56,291 nucleotides of DNA, taken from Alphaproteobacteria bacterium (lineage in GTDB: Bacteria > Pseudomonadota > Alphaproteobacteria > Reyranellales > Reyranellaceae). The notes under the pieces were generated by a model. It was not told the DNA's origin and ran no database searches. It was given only the letters and a program-made list of their open reading frames with translations. Below, piece by piece: positions 43,255 through 50,864 of this stretch; position 1 is the first letter of the stretch, and each line of letters opens with the position of its first letter. Location of the stretch: the NCBI GenBank assembly GCA_016869975.1, contig VGCZ01000034.1, forward strand, positions 1 to 56,291, in the 5' to 3' direction. The position numbers and the translations under genes were made by a program.

Positions 43255-44361
43255 CTAGGCTTGGTCGCTCTTCGACTCGACGAAGACCAGGTTGCGCTGG
43301 CGCAGCTCCGCGTCGTCGTCGGCATAGAGAAAGGGCAGATAGGCGTAGCGCGTGCCCGCCGCGACTTCCGTGGCCTCGTGCAGCAGCGAGCAGGAGAACA
43401 CCACGGCGCCGCCGGTCGGCGCGCGATAGGTACGCGCGCCATATTCGGGGAAGCGCAGATCGCCACCCTGGTAGTCGTCGGCGTTGAGATTGATGGTCAC
43501 GGCGAAGCGCCGATGCGCGGTGCCCTTGGTCGTGTTGTCGCGATGCGGGCGGAAGAAGCCGCCTTCCTGCGCGTCGTAGCGCGCCACGATGTGGCGCTCG
43601 ATGCGCGTGGCGTTGAACTGGAAGGCGCGGCGGATCTCCGGCACCAGCCGGTCGTGGATGCGGGTCGTCGCCGCGGTGCGCAGCCGCGCATCGTCGATGG
43701 CGCAGTCGCGCCGGCGCTTGAAACCATGATCGAGCACACCGACCGTCTTGCCGTCGCGCTCGCGCATGAAGCCCGAGTCTTCGCCGCCTCTGGCGTCGTA
43801 GTAGTCGATCAGCGCGCGGCAGAGCTCGGGCTCGAAGACGCGCTCGACCACGAGCACCGGCGCGTGGCCTAGGCTGTCGAAGCCGCGCTGGAAGGCATCG
43901 AGGCGACGCAGCCCGGTGACGATCGGCGCGAGATGCGGCTGGCCGGGCGTCGGCTCGAGCGTCTGCAGCAGCCGCAAGGTGCGGTCGACAACGAAGGTGC
44001 GGGCGAGGACCGTATCGCCGCCCTCGGGCACCAGCCCGTAGAGCCGTGCGGCGGCGTTCTCGTAGTCCATGAAGTAGCGGATGCCGGGCGTGTCCTGCGC
44101 GATGCCGAGCTCGGCGACATGCTCGGGCCGCGCGACCACCCAGAACAGCCCGGCGAGGCGATCGTCGAAAGCCGCGCGCACGGCGCGCGCCTCGGCGAGC
44201 AGGGCCCGCGCCGCGGCAGTCGGCGGCGAGCCGAGGAAGACCAGCACCAGGTTGCGGCCGGCGGCGGCGTTGAGGTGGAAGCGCGGGTTCTGCGGCGTCG
44301 CCAGGACGAAGTCGGCCACGCGCTCGCCGAACGCGGGCGGGCGGTGCGGCGCGGCGCTCAC
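43255..44361 (-). CDS. Peroxiredoxin-like domain fused to a 2OG-Fe(II) oxygenase
   Basis: A 368-residue two-domain protein starting at a GTG (44359-44361) that overlaps the TGA of the MFS gene. Residues 1-135 resemble an AhpC/TSA-like thioredoxin fold (LVLVFLGSP, VARPEHVAELGI, FVVDRTLRLL) but no peroxidatic Cys is present. Residues 165-368 form a prolyl-4-hydroxylase-like jelly roll: H273-x-D275 in FFRPHRDNT, distal H328 in SLLHEATEV and R338. It would hydroxylate a protein or small molecule using 2-oxoglutarate. Its coupling with a Fsr-type MFS gene is notable. Confidence 0.88.
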   Translation of the reverse strand: MSAAPHRPPAFGERVADFVLATPQNPRFHLNAAAGRNLVLVFLGSPPTAAARALLAEARAVRAAFDDRLAGLFWVVARPEHVAELGIAQDTPGIRYFMDYENAAARLYGLVPEGGDTVLARTFVVDRTLRLLQTLEPTPGQPHLAPIVTGLRRLDAFQRGFDSLGHAPVLVVERVFEPELCRALIDYYDARGGEDSGFMRERDGKTVGVLDHGFKRRRDCAIDDARLRTAATTRIHDRLVPEIRRAFQFNATRIERHIVARYDAQEGGFFRPHRDNTTKGTAHRRFAVTINLNADDYQGGDLRFPEYGARTYRAPTGGAVVFSCSLLHEATEVAAGTRYAYLPFLYADDDAELRQRNLVFVESKSDQA

Positions 44362-45587
44362 TCGGCCGGCGTGGCCGCGGGGGCCGGTTGCGGCTTGGGC
44401 CGGGTGATCACGGTAATCATCGCCAGCAAGATGAAGACCGTGACCAGCGCGAAGACCATGCGCGGTTCGCCGCGGTCGAGCAGCCAGGCGTAGAGCAGCG
44501 GCGCGATCATGCCGCCGATGTTGAAGCCGGTGGAGACGAAGCCGAACACCTTGCCGAAAGCGCCCGGCGGCGTCACCGAGCGCACGATCATGTCGCGCGA
44601 GGGCTGGATGATGCCGTTGAGGAAGCCGCCCAGCGACATCGCCGCGATCAGCGCCGCCGCGCCGAGGTCGCCCCAGCCGACAGCGACGATCATGGTCGAC
44701 GTCGCGAGGAAACCGGCCGCGGCGATGCGCTCGTGCTTGCTCGTGCGGTCGGCGAGGATGCCACCCAGCAGCACGCCGGCGGCGCTCATCAGCAGGTAGC
44801 CCGACAGCGCGATATTGGCGATCGAGGCCGGCGTGCCGTTCATCTGGCCCAGCGCCACCACAGAGAAGGTCTGAATGCCGCCGCCCGACAGCGCCAGCAG
44901 GACGAAGAAGAACAGGTTGCGCAGGATCGGTGCCGACAACAGCAGATCGAGCCCGGCCTTGCCCGCGGTCTGGCTGCCGCTCTCGCGGCGCACCGCGGCG
45001 CTGACCGACAGCGGCGCACCCCAGATCGCCAGCGCCGCCACGACGAGGGCAGCCATCGCGGCGGCGACGTAGTAGGCACCCTGCCAGCCGGCATAGGCGG
45101 CGCAGAACAGCACACAAGCTGGTGCCACGCCCGAGCCGAAGAAGCCCGAGAAGGTATGGAAGGAGAAGGCGCGGCCGGCCTTCTGGGCTGCGATCTTCGA
45201 TGACAGGATCGCGTAGTCGGCGGGGTGATAGACGGTATTGGCCAGGCCCAGCAGGGCGTAGGCCGCGATCAGCATCCAGTAGCTCGGGAAGGTCGCAGCC
45301 AGCAGCAGGGCGACCACGCCGATCGTCATGCCGCCGATCAGCATGGGCCGCGCACCGACGCGGTCGACCAGGAAGCCGGCGGGCGTCTGCAGCAGGGCGG
45401 AGATCACATTGAAGGCGGTCAGCACCGCGCCCAGCGCCACATAGCTGACGCCCAGCTCGGTCCGCACCACCTCGAACACCGGCGGCAGCAGCAGCAGATG
45501 GTAGTGGCTGATGAAATGCGCGGAGCAGACCAGGCCGACGATCCTGGCCTCGTGCCCCCTGCTCGCCCCTTGCTCGGACTCGGCCAT
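44358..45587 (-). CDS. MFS transporter (fosmidomycin-resistance-like)
   Basis: A 409-residue 12-segment major facilitator resembling Fsr/AraJ-type exporters. The first segment has HFISHYHLLLLPPVF and the loop before the third has DRVGARPMLI, the conserved cytoplasmic motif. The ATG at 45587 gives a normal N-terminus; the frame is open further upstream but non-homologous. It shares a GTGA overlap with the downstream oxygenase gene and is divergent from the selenoprotein gene at 45751. Confidence 0.9.
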   Translation of the reverse strand: MAESEQGASRGHEARIVGLVCSAHFISHYHLLLLPPVFEVVRTELGVSYVALGAVLTAFNVISALLQTPAGFLVDRVGARPMLIGGMTIGVVALLLAATFPSYWMLIAAYALLGLANTVYHPADYAILSSKIAAQKAGRAFSFHTFSGFFGSGVAPACVLFCAAYAGWQGAYYVAAAMAALVVAALAIWGAPLSVSAAVRRESGSQTAGKAGLDLLLSAPILRNLFFFVLLALSGGGIQTFSVVALGQMNGTPASIANIALSGYLLMSAAGVLLGGILADRTSKHERIAAAGFLATSTMIVAVGWGDLGAAALIAAMSLGGFLNGIIQPSRDMIVRSVTPPGAFGKVFGFVSTGFNIGGMIAPLLYAWLLDRGEPRMVFALVTVFILLAMITVITRPKPQPAPAATPAE

Positions 45588-45750
45588 GCGCGCTGTCGCT
45601 TCCTCCGCCGGCCGTGCCGGCTGGCGGAACCTAATGCAGGCGCGGTCTTCTCGCCAGCGGCACGGGGCATGGGTGCCCGGCGCCTCGGGCATGTCGCGTC
45701 GGCGCGGCCAACCGACTATAGTGCTGCGGTCAGTGGGAGGATCCGAGCGC

Positions 45751-46698
45751 ATGGACGAGAACAAGCAGGACGGGCTGGGCTTCGCCGCCGAGTACGACCG
45801 GCCGATCCCCTACATGCAGCGCATCCGCGACTACTACGTCACCTTGGGCTATGGCACGCCCTATCGCTGGGCCAACTATGCCGACGTGCCATTCACCAAG
45901 CCGACGAAGCCCCTGTCGGAAAGCCGCGTCGCGCTGATCACCACGGCCGCGCCGTACCAGCCCGACAAGGGCGACCAGGGGCCGGGCGCCGCCTACAACG
46001 CCGGCGCCAAGTTCTACACGGTCTACTCGGGCGACACCGCGGCCGAGCACGACCTGCGCATCTCGCACATCGGCTACGACCGCCTCCACACCACGGCCGA
46101 GGACAGCAACACCTGGTTCCCGCTGCCCGCGTTGCGGCGGGCCGCCGCCAAAGGCCGTATCGGCGAGATCGCGCCGCGCTTCCACGGCGCGCCGACCAAT
46201 CGCAGCCACGTCACGACGCTCGATGTCGACTGTCCCGAATTGCTGGCCAGGTGCCGCGCCGACAATGTCGACGCGGCGATCCTGGTCCCCAGTTGACCCG
46301 TCTGCCACCAGACCGTGAGTCTGGCCGCCCGTCACCTCGAGGCCAACGGTATCCCGACCGTGATCATGGCCTGCGCCAAGGACATCGTCGAATTCGCCGG
46401 CGTGCCGCGTTTCCTGTTCAGCGATTTCCCGCTGGGCAATTCCTGCGGCAAGCCCAAGGACGTCGCCTCGCAGGATCTGACGCTGGAGCTGGCGCTTGGC
46501 CTGCTCGAAAGCGCCACCGGCCCGCGCACGACGATGCAATCGCCGCTGCGCTGGAAGGACGACGCCTCGTGGAAGCTCGACTTCTCGAACATCGAGAAGA
46601 TGTCGCCCGAGGAAATCGCCCGCCGCCGCGCCGAATTCGATCGCCAGAAGGCGATCGCCAAAGGCATCCGCGAGAGCGGCGCGAAGGCAGCGGACTGA
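45751..46698 (+). CDS. GrdB/PrdB-like selenoprotein (in-frame TGA as selenocysteine)
   Basis: A 315-residue protein in one continuous frame if the TGA at 46294-46296 is read as selenocysteine (residue 182), giving ILVPS-U-P-V-C-HQT, a UxxC redox motif. Before it lie YDRPIPYMQRIRDYY, ALITTAAPYQP and the FYTVYSGDT to YDRLHTT region. After it, SLAARHLEANGIPTVIM, CAKDIVEFAGVPRFLFSDFPLG, and a C-terminus SPEEIARRRAEFDRQKAIAKG. This matches the glycine/betaine/sarcosine/D-proline reductase selenoprotein B family; I recall proteobacterial relatives with Cys (CPVCHQT) at this site. Without recoding, the second half lacks a good start and ribosome site. GGGAGG lies 11 bases before the ATG. No grdA/prdA partner is present. 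Confidence 0.85.
46297..46333 (+). promoter_or_regulatory. SECIS-like hairpin downstream of the in-frame TGA
   Basis: Directly after the TGA, a perfect 6-bp stem CCAGAC / GTCTGG (46308-46313 and 46319-46324) closes a 5-base loop CGTGA. The loop starts 17 bases after the TGA and its second base is G. The E. coli fdhF SECIS has a similar spacing (about 18 bases) and a loop G. TGAC (46294-46297) and GTCA (46330-46333) could add an outer pairing. The hairpin lies within codons of the same ORF. Confidence 0.7.
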
Positions 46699-46704
46699 TT
46701 TGAC

Positions 46705-46730
46705 TACCTTCCCCGCTGGCGGGGAAGGTA
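46705..46730. repeat. Dispersed palindrome, family C
   Basis: TACCTTCCCCGC-tg-GCGGGGAAGGTA, perfect arms of 12 bases; between the convergent selenoprotein and efflux genes. No T-tract. Confidence 0.9.
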
Positions 46731-46737
46731 AGCGCCA

Positions 46738-48126
46738 TCACGGCGGCAGCTTGCCGTCCCAGCCGCCGCCCAGCGCCTTGTAGAGATCGACCAGCGCGGC
46801 AAGCTGCGAGAGCTGCGCCTGCACCACGGCGTCGTCGGTCGCGATGATGCTGCGCTGGGCGTCGAGCACCGTAAGGAAATCGACCGTGCCGGCGCGGAAG
46901 CGCAGATCGGCGAGGCGATAGGCCTCGCGCGCCTGGGTGCGCGCCTCGCGCGCGGCGGCGAGCTGCTGACGGAACAGAGTGGCGCCGCTGAGCGCGTTCT
47001 CGACATCGCGGAAAGCAGACAAGGTCGCCGTCCGGTACGTCTCCATCAGCTCCTCGTAGCGCGCCTGGCTGAGCTGCTGTTGCGCACGCAGCCGGCCGCC
47101 TTCGAAGATCGGCGCCGTCAGGCCGCCAACCAGGGTCAGGAGGAAACTGCCGGGGCCAAACAGGCCGGACAGCGCGGTGCTGGCCGTGCCGCCATCGACG
47201 GTGAGCTGGATGCGCGGAAAGCGCGCGGCGCGCGCCGCCGCGATGTCGAGATGAGCCGCCTTGAGATCGGCCTCGGCGCCGCGCACATCCGGGCGGCGGA
47301 GCAGCAGTTCCGAGGGGATACCGCCGATCACCGGCGGCGTGGCGAGCGCGGAGAGACGCTGGCCGGCCACCTCGAAGTTCTGCGGCAGGCGGCCGAGCAG
47401 CAGCGCCAGCGTGGAGAGCGTCTGGCGCTCGACCTGGCGCAAGGCCGGGATCGTCGCGCTTTGCTGCGCCACCGAGACGCGCTGCTGCGCGACCTCGAGA
47501 TCGGACGCGGTGCCGATACGCCGCTGCTCGTCGAGCAGCAGCAGCAGCCGGCGCGAGGTGTTGAGCGACTCGGTGGCGAGCGCGATGCGCTCGCGCAGCG
47601 CCAGCAGCTGGAAGTAGCTCAGCGCGACGTTGGCGCTGACCGTCAGCGCCAGCGCTTCCTGGTCGTAACGGCTGGCCTCAAGCCGAGTCAGCGCGGCGCT
47701 CTCCGTCGCATGGATGCGACCGAACAGATCGACCTCGTAACCGACCGAGAGCCCCGCCTGATAGTTGGTCGTAGTCGTCGTGCGGGTCGAGCCGAAACGG
47801 GTGGTGCGCGAGACCGAGGCGTCGGTGCCCAGGTTGGGGTAGATCGCCGCGCCAGCGATTTGGGTATTGGCGAGCGCCTGACGCACCCGCGCCACAGCGA
47901 CGCGCAGATCGAGATTGCCTGCGCTCGCTTCGTCCATCAGCCGGTCGAGTTCGGGGCTGGCGAAGCCCCGCCACCAGGCTGTGTCAGGCCAGACCCCGCT
48001 GCCGTCGCTGGTCGACTGCCAGTTGGCCGGCCGCGCGATCTCGGGCTTGGTCCACTCGTCCCACAACGAGCAGCCACCCAAGGCCGGAGCCAGCAGCAAA
48101 GACAGAACGGCGCCACGACGCTTCAT
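46738..48126 (-). CDS. Outer-membrane efflux lipoprotein (NodT/TolC-like)
   Basis: A 462-residue outer-membrane factor of RND/MFS-type efflux systems. The lipobox is LGGC with the lipid-modified Cys at residue 19. Two repeats of the OEP domain follow (about 60-240 and 260-450), with NLDLRVAVARVRQALAN and LTRLEASRYD marking the first coil pair. It would form a trimeric channel and pair with an inner-membrane pump, but no membrane-fusion or RND gene is adjacent. The ATG at 48126 is chosen over a TTG three codons earlier. Confidence 0.93.
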   Translation of the reverse strand: MKRRGAVLSLLLAPALGGCSLWDEWTKPEIARPANWQSTSDGSGVWPDTAWWRGFASPELDRLMDEASAGNLDLRVAVARVRQALANTQIAGAAIYPNLGTDASVSRTTRFGSTRTTTTTNYQAGLSVGYEVDLFGRIHATESAALTRLEASRYDQEALALTVSANVALSYFQLLALRERIALATESLNTSRRLLLLLDEQRRIGTASDLEVAQQRVSVAQQSATIPALRQVERQTLSTLALLLGRLPQNFEVAGQRLSALATPPVIGGIPSELLLRRPDVRGAEADLKAAHLDIAAARAARFPRIQLTVDGGTASTALSGLFGPGSFLLTLVGGLTAPIFEGGRLRAQQQLSQARYEELMETYRTATLSAFRDVENALSGATLFRQQLAAAREARTQAREAYRLADLRFRAGTVDFLTVLDAQRSIIATDDAVVQAQLSQLAALVDLYKALGGGWDGKLPP

Positions 48127-48279
48127 CTGACCCAATAGGCGGCGCGGACAGGGTACTGCATTGTCGGACGATCCATTCTTCCAAGCCCGGCATCATCACA
48201 CGTCGGCCGCGGCGGACACTAGAGCGGCGACCGCGGAGAGGGAATGACCGGCGCGTAACGCGGGATGACCGCCGTCGCT

Positions 48280-49128
48280 TCAGACCTTGGTCCGCGCCGG
48301 CGCCAGCGGCAAGCCGGGCACGTCGGCCCGGACGCGGAAGACCGTGCCGCAATTCTCCTTCGGCCCGCCGCGCGAGCCGGTCACGACGTAGAGATCGCGC
48401 ATGTCGTCGCCAGCGAAGCACAGGCTGGTGACCATGGGCAGCGGCACGGCGAGATCCTTGCGGTGCGAGCCATCGGGATTGAACACCGCGACGCGTCCGC
48501 CATGGGCATCGGCGACCCAGACCGAGCTGTCGGCGGCGACCTTCATCCCGTCCGGCACGTGGCCGGCGCCCATCGAGGCGAAGACGCGCCAGGGGCCGAC
48601 CGAGCCGTCGGCGGCAACGTCGTAGACGCGCACGATCTCGGCGCGCGCGTCGCAGTGGTAGAGGCGCTTGCCGTCGGGCGAGACGCCGAGCCCATTGGTC
48701 AGCATCACGCCGTCGGAGATAGTGCGCTTCGAGCCGTCGAGATCGATGAGGTGCAAGTGGCCGGGCTTGGGCGTGTCGCCGCCGAAGACGCGGAAAGCGA
48801 GCGAGCCAACATAGATGCGGCCGGCGGCATCCGTCGTCAGGTCGTTGAAGCCGATGCCGCCCGGCGTGTCCGAGGCCGCCAGCAAGGTCGTCGAGCCTTC
48901 GACGCCGGGCCGCACATGCACGATGTCGCGGCCGCCGACCACGAGGCCGCCATCGGCGTGCAACGCCATGCCACCGATGCCGCGTCGCTTGGGTACCGCC
49001 AGCGTCACCTTGTCGGCGCGATCGAGCAGGAAGACGCCGCCGTTCATGACGTCGCTGAAGTACAGGCCTTTGGCCGGGTCCCATACCGGCCCTTCGATCA
49101 GGCCGTAGCCGGTGGCGATTTCCTGCAT
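48280..49128 (-). CDS. SMP-30/gluconolactonase family protein
   Basis: A 282-residue six-bladed propeller of the SMP-30/gluconolaconase/LRE-like family. The first metal ligand is the Glu in LIEGPVWDP; the Asn and Asp ligands are likely in GFNDLTTDAAGR and TNGLGVSPDGKRLY. It probably opens a sugar-acid or other lactone. The ATG at 49128 has GGAGGGGAG upstream, a strong ribosome site. It lies downstream of the TauD-like gene on the same strand, separated by a family B palindrome. Confidence 0.92.
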   Translation of the reverse strand: MQEIATGYGLIEGPVWDPAKGLYFSDVMNGGVFLLDRADKVTLAVPKRRGIGGMALHADGGLVVGGRDIVHVRPGVEGSTTLLAASDTPGGIGFNDLTTDAAGRIYVGSLAFRVFGGDTPKPGHLHLIDLDGSKRTISDGVMLTNGLGVSPDGKRLYHCDARAEIVRVYDVAADGSVGPWRVFASMGAGHVPDGMKVAADSSVWVADAHGGRVAVFNPDGSHRKDLAVPLPMVTSLCFAGDDMRDLYVVTGSRGGPKENCGTVFRVRADVPGLPLAPARTKV

Positions 49129-49149
49129 TGGTGTTCTCCCCTCCAACTC

Positions 49150-49213
49150 GTCATTTCGAGCGCAGCGAGCAATATCCCCGTGACAGGGGATCCCTCGCTG
49201 CGCTCGGGATGAC
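49150..49213. repeat. Dispersed palindrome, family B
   Basis: CGTCATTTCGAGCGCAGCGA pairs with TCGCTGCGCTCGGGATGAC; between the TauD-like and SMP-30 genes. Confidence 0.9.
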
Positions 49214-49215
49214 CG

Positions 49216-50286
49216 CTACGCGCTCACCTGCGCGATTCCCCCGCGCAGTCGGCCGGCTTCGATCTCGCGCCACAGCACTTCGTGGCCCACCGGCAGCGCG
49301 CGGTTGTTGGGCATGCAGAACCACAGGCGCATCAGCAGGCGGCTGTGGCCTGTCTCGAACTCGTCGGTGAAGGCCGTGCGGCCATGATAGGTGACGTGGC
49401 TGTTGATCAGCTGCAGGTCGCCCGGCTCGAGTGTCATCTCGAAGGCGAGCTCCTCGGCGGTCGCCATGAGCAGATCGATCGCTTCGCGCTGCGCCGCCGT
49501 GAGCTTCGGCACGCCGGGCACCAGCTCGGCCGCCTCAATGAAGGTCAGCGAGTAATGGCTGGTGAGCTTGCCATCGCGTAGGCCGAAGATCGGCAGCTTG
49601 TAGACGGTCGAGGGGTCCTTCGACTCCTCGCCCAGCCGGCTGCGATAGAAATCCTCGAACAGCACGTCGAGCAGATCCGGCCGCTTGGCGAGAATGGCGT
49701 TGTGGATCGCGCCGGTGCTGCACAGCCGGCTGACGCCGCCCGACTTGGCCTGGCGCACGCAGAGCAGGCCAACCACGTCGGTGCGGTCGGTGTGGAAGCG
49801 CAGCAGGTTGTTGGTCAAGGTGCGGGCGTAGGACGACAGGAAGGTGCCGCTCTGGCCCTTGGCGTCCGTGGTCCGCACCTGGCCATAGGTGCGGCCGACA
49901 TGAGCGCCCTCGTCGCGGATGAATCGCATCAGCTCGCCGCTGCGATTCTGGAAGACCGTGGTGCCGAGATGCTGGCCGAAGCCGTAGTAAAGCTGCCGCA
50001 GCTCATCCTCGCTGTACCTGTCGACCGGCATGCCGCGCAGCTTGACCATGCCGCATCCGTCCTCGAGCTCGTCGCGGATATCGTCGAACAGCGGGCCCAG
50101 CGCGGGCAGCGGGAAATCGGCCTTGGTGATCGACCACCATTCCAGGCCGCAGCGCTTCACGCCCTGCAACGCGGCGTCGATCTCGGCCGCCGCGCCCGCC
50201 GGCAGGTCGCGAATCCACCGGCGCGACTGGACGATGTCGCGGCCCAGCCAGACGCTGGGTCCGGTCAAGGGCATACGCTTGCTCAT
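49216..50286 (-). CDS. TauD/TfdA-family dioxygenase
   Basis: A 356-residue Fe(II)/2-oxoglutarate oxygenase of the TauD/TfdA type. The metal triad is His and Asp in RFHTDRTD and the distal His in NSHVTYHGR, with the 2OG Arg in RLLMRLWF. Length is slightly above the usual 280-300 because of the N-terminal segment before FPLPALGPLFDD. The substrate is unknown; relatives act on sulfonates, aryloxyacids or trimethylated amines. The start is the ATG at 50286. Confidence 0.93.
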   Translation of the reverse strand: MSKRMPLTGPSVWLGRDIVQSRRWIRDLPAGAAAEIDAALQGVKRCGLEWWSITKADFPLPALGPLFDDIRDELEDGCGMVKLRGMPVDRYSEDELRQLYYGFGQHLGTTVFQNRSGELMRFIRDEGAHVGRTYGQVRTTDAKGQSGTFLSSYARTLTNNLLRFHTDRTDVVGLLCVRQAKSGGVSRLCSTGAIHNAILAKRPDLLDVLFEDFYRSRLGEESKDPSTVYKLPIFGLRDGKLTSHYSLTFIEAAELVPGVPKLTAAQREAIDLLMATAEELAFEMTLEPGDLQLINSHVTYHGRTAFTDEFETGHSRLLMRLWFCMPNNRALPVGHEVLWREIEAGRLRGGIAQVSA

Positions 50287-50353
50287 GGTCCCGTTCCCCT
50301 CGATCCTCGCCGTGGATCGCTACTCCCGGCGCTCCCGCCTGACAAGCGCGGCG

Positions 50354-50830
50354 CTATCCATCCTGATCTGCGAATCCCGTGGTCAAGCGATCCAGGTAGT
50401 CGGCCAGGCGTTCGATCTCCTGGTCGGACAGGAGCGCCTCGATACGCGCGTTGACATCGGTGAACGACGCTTTCGCCTTGCGCCGCGCCGCGTGTCCCCG
50501 CTCGGTGAGGCTGAGCTTCCAGGCGCGGCCGTCCGTCGCGCTGCGCGTACGCTTCAGCAGACCCAGCGCGGTCAGCCGCGCGGCCATCGCCGTGAGCGCC
50601 GATTCGTTCAGCCCGAGCATCGCGGCGATGTCGCGCTGCGTCGCCGTCGCGTTGTCGGCCGCGATGGCGAGCACGGCGGCCTGGGCCGCCGTCACGCCCG
50701 CCGTCTCGAGCACCCGCCCGTCGGCCATCTTGTGCAGCCGATGGGCGGCGAGCTGCAGGCGATGGTAGAGGCGCAGCGCGGAGGCCCTGCGCGTTGTCGT
50801 GCCCGGCTTGCGTGGCGAGGCGGAAGGCAT
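50354..50830 (-). CDS. MarR-family transcriptional regulator
   Basis: A 158-residue winged-helix regulator. The region AAMLGLNESALTAMAARLTALGLLKRTRSATDGR is the recognition-helix and wing segment, and ALLSDQEIERLADYLDRL is the C-terminal dimerisation helix. It is divergent from the amidohydrolase gene, with 34 bases between the starts holding a clear inverted repeat, so it most likely represses both promoters until an aromatic or acidic ligand binds. Confidence 0.92.
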   Translation of the reverse strand: MPSASPRKPGTTTRRASALRLYHRLQLAAHRLHKMADGRVLETAGVTAAQAAVLAIAADNATATQRDIAAMLGLNESALTAMAARLTALGLLKRTRSATDGRAWKLSLTERGHAARRKAKASFTDVNARIEALLSDQEIERLADYLDRLTTGFADQDG

Positions 50831-50850
50831 ATACTTCACCTTTGAAGCAT
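50831..50850. promoter_or_regulatory. Probable MarR operator
   Basis: CTTCA-CCTT-TGAAG (50834-50847), extended to ATACTTCA / TGAAGCAT with one mismatch, is centred in the 34-base gap between the divergent marR-like and amidohydrolase genes. Its size and position fit a MarR-type operator; the contact with the regulator is inference. Confidence 0.65.
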
Positions 50851-50864
50851 CTAGAGGTGTCGCC

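Noticed and set aside
46315-46698. Independent second gene downstream of the TGA at 46294
   Set aside because: The frame continues the same protein family on both sides, the GTG at 46315 has no ribosome site, and a hairpin sits at the expected SECIS position; a single selenoprotein explains it better.
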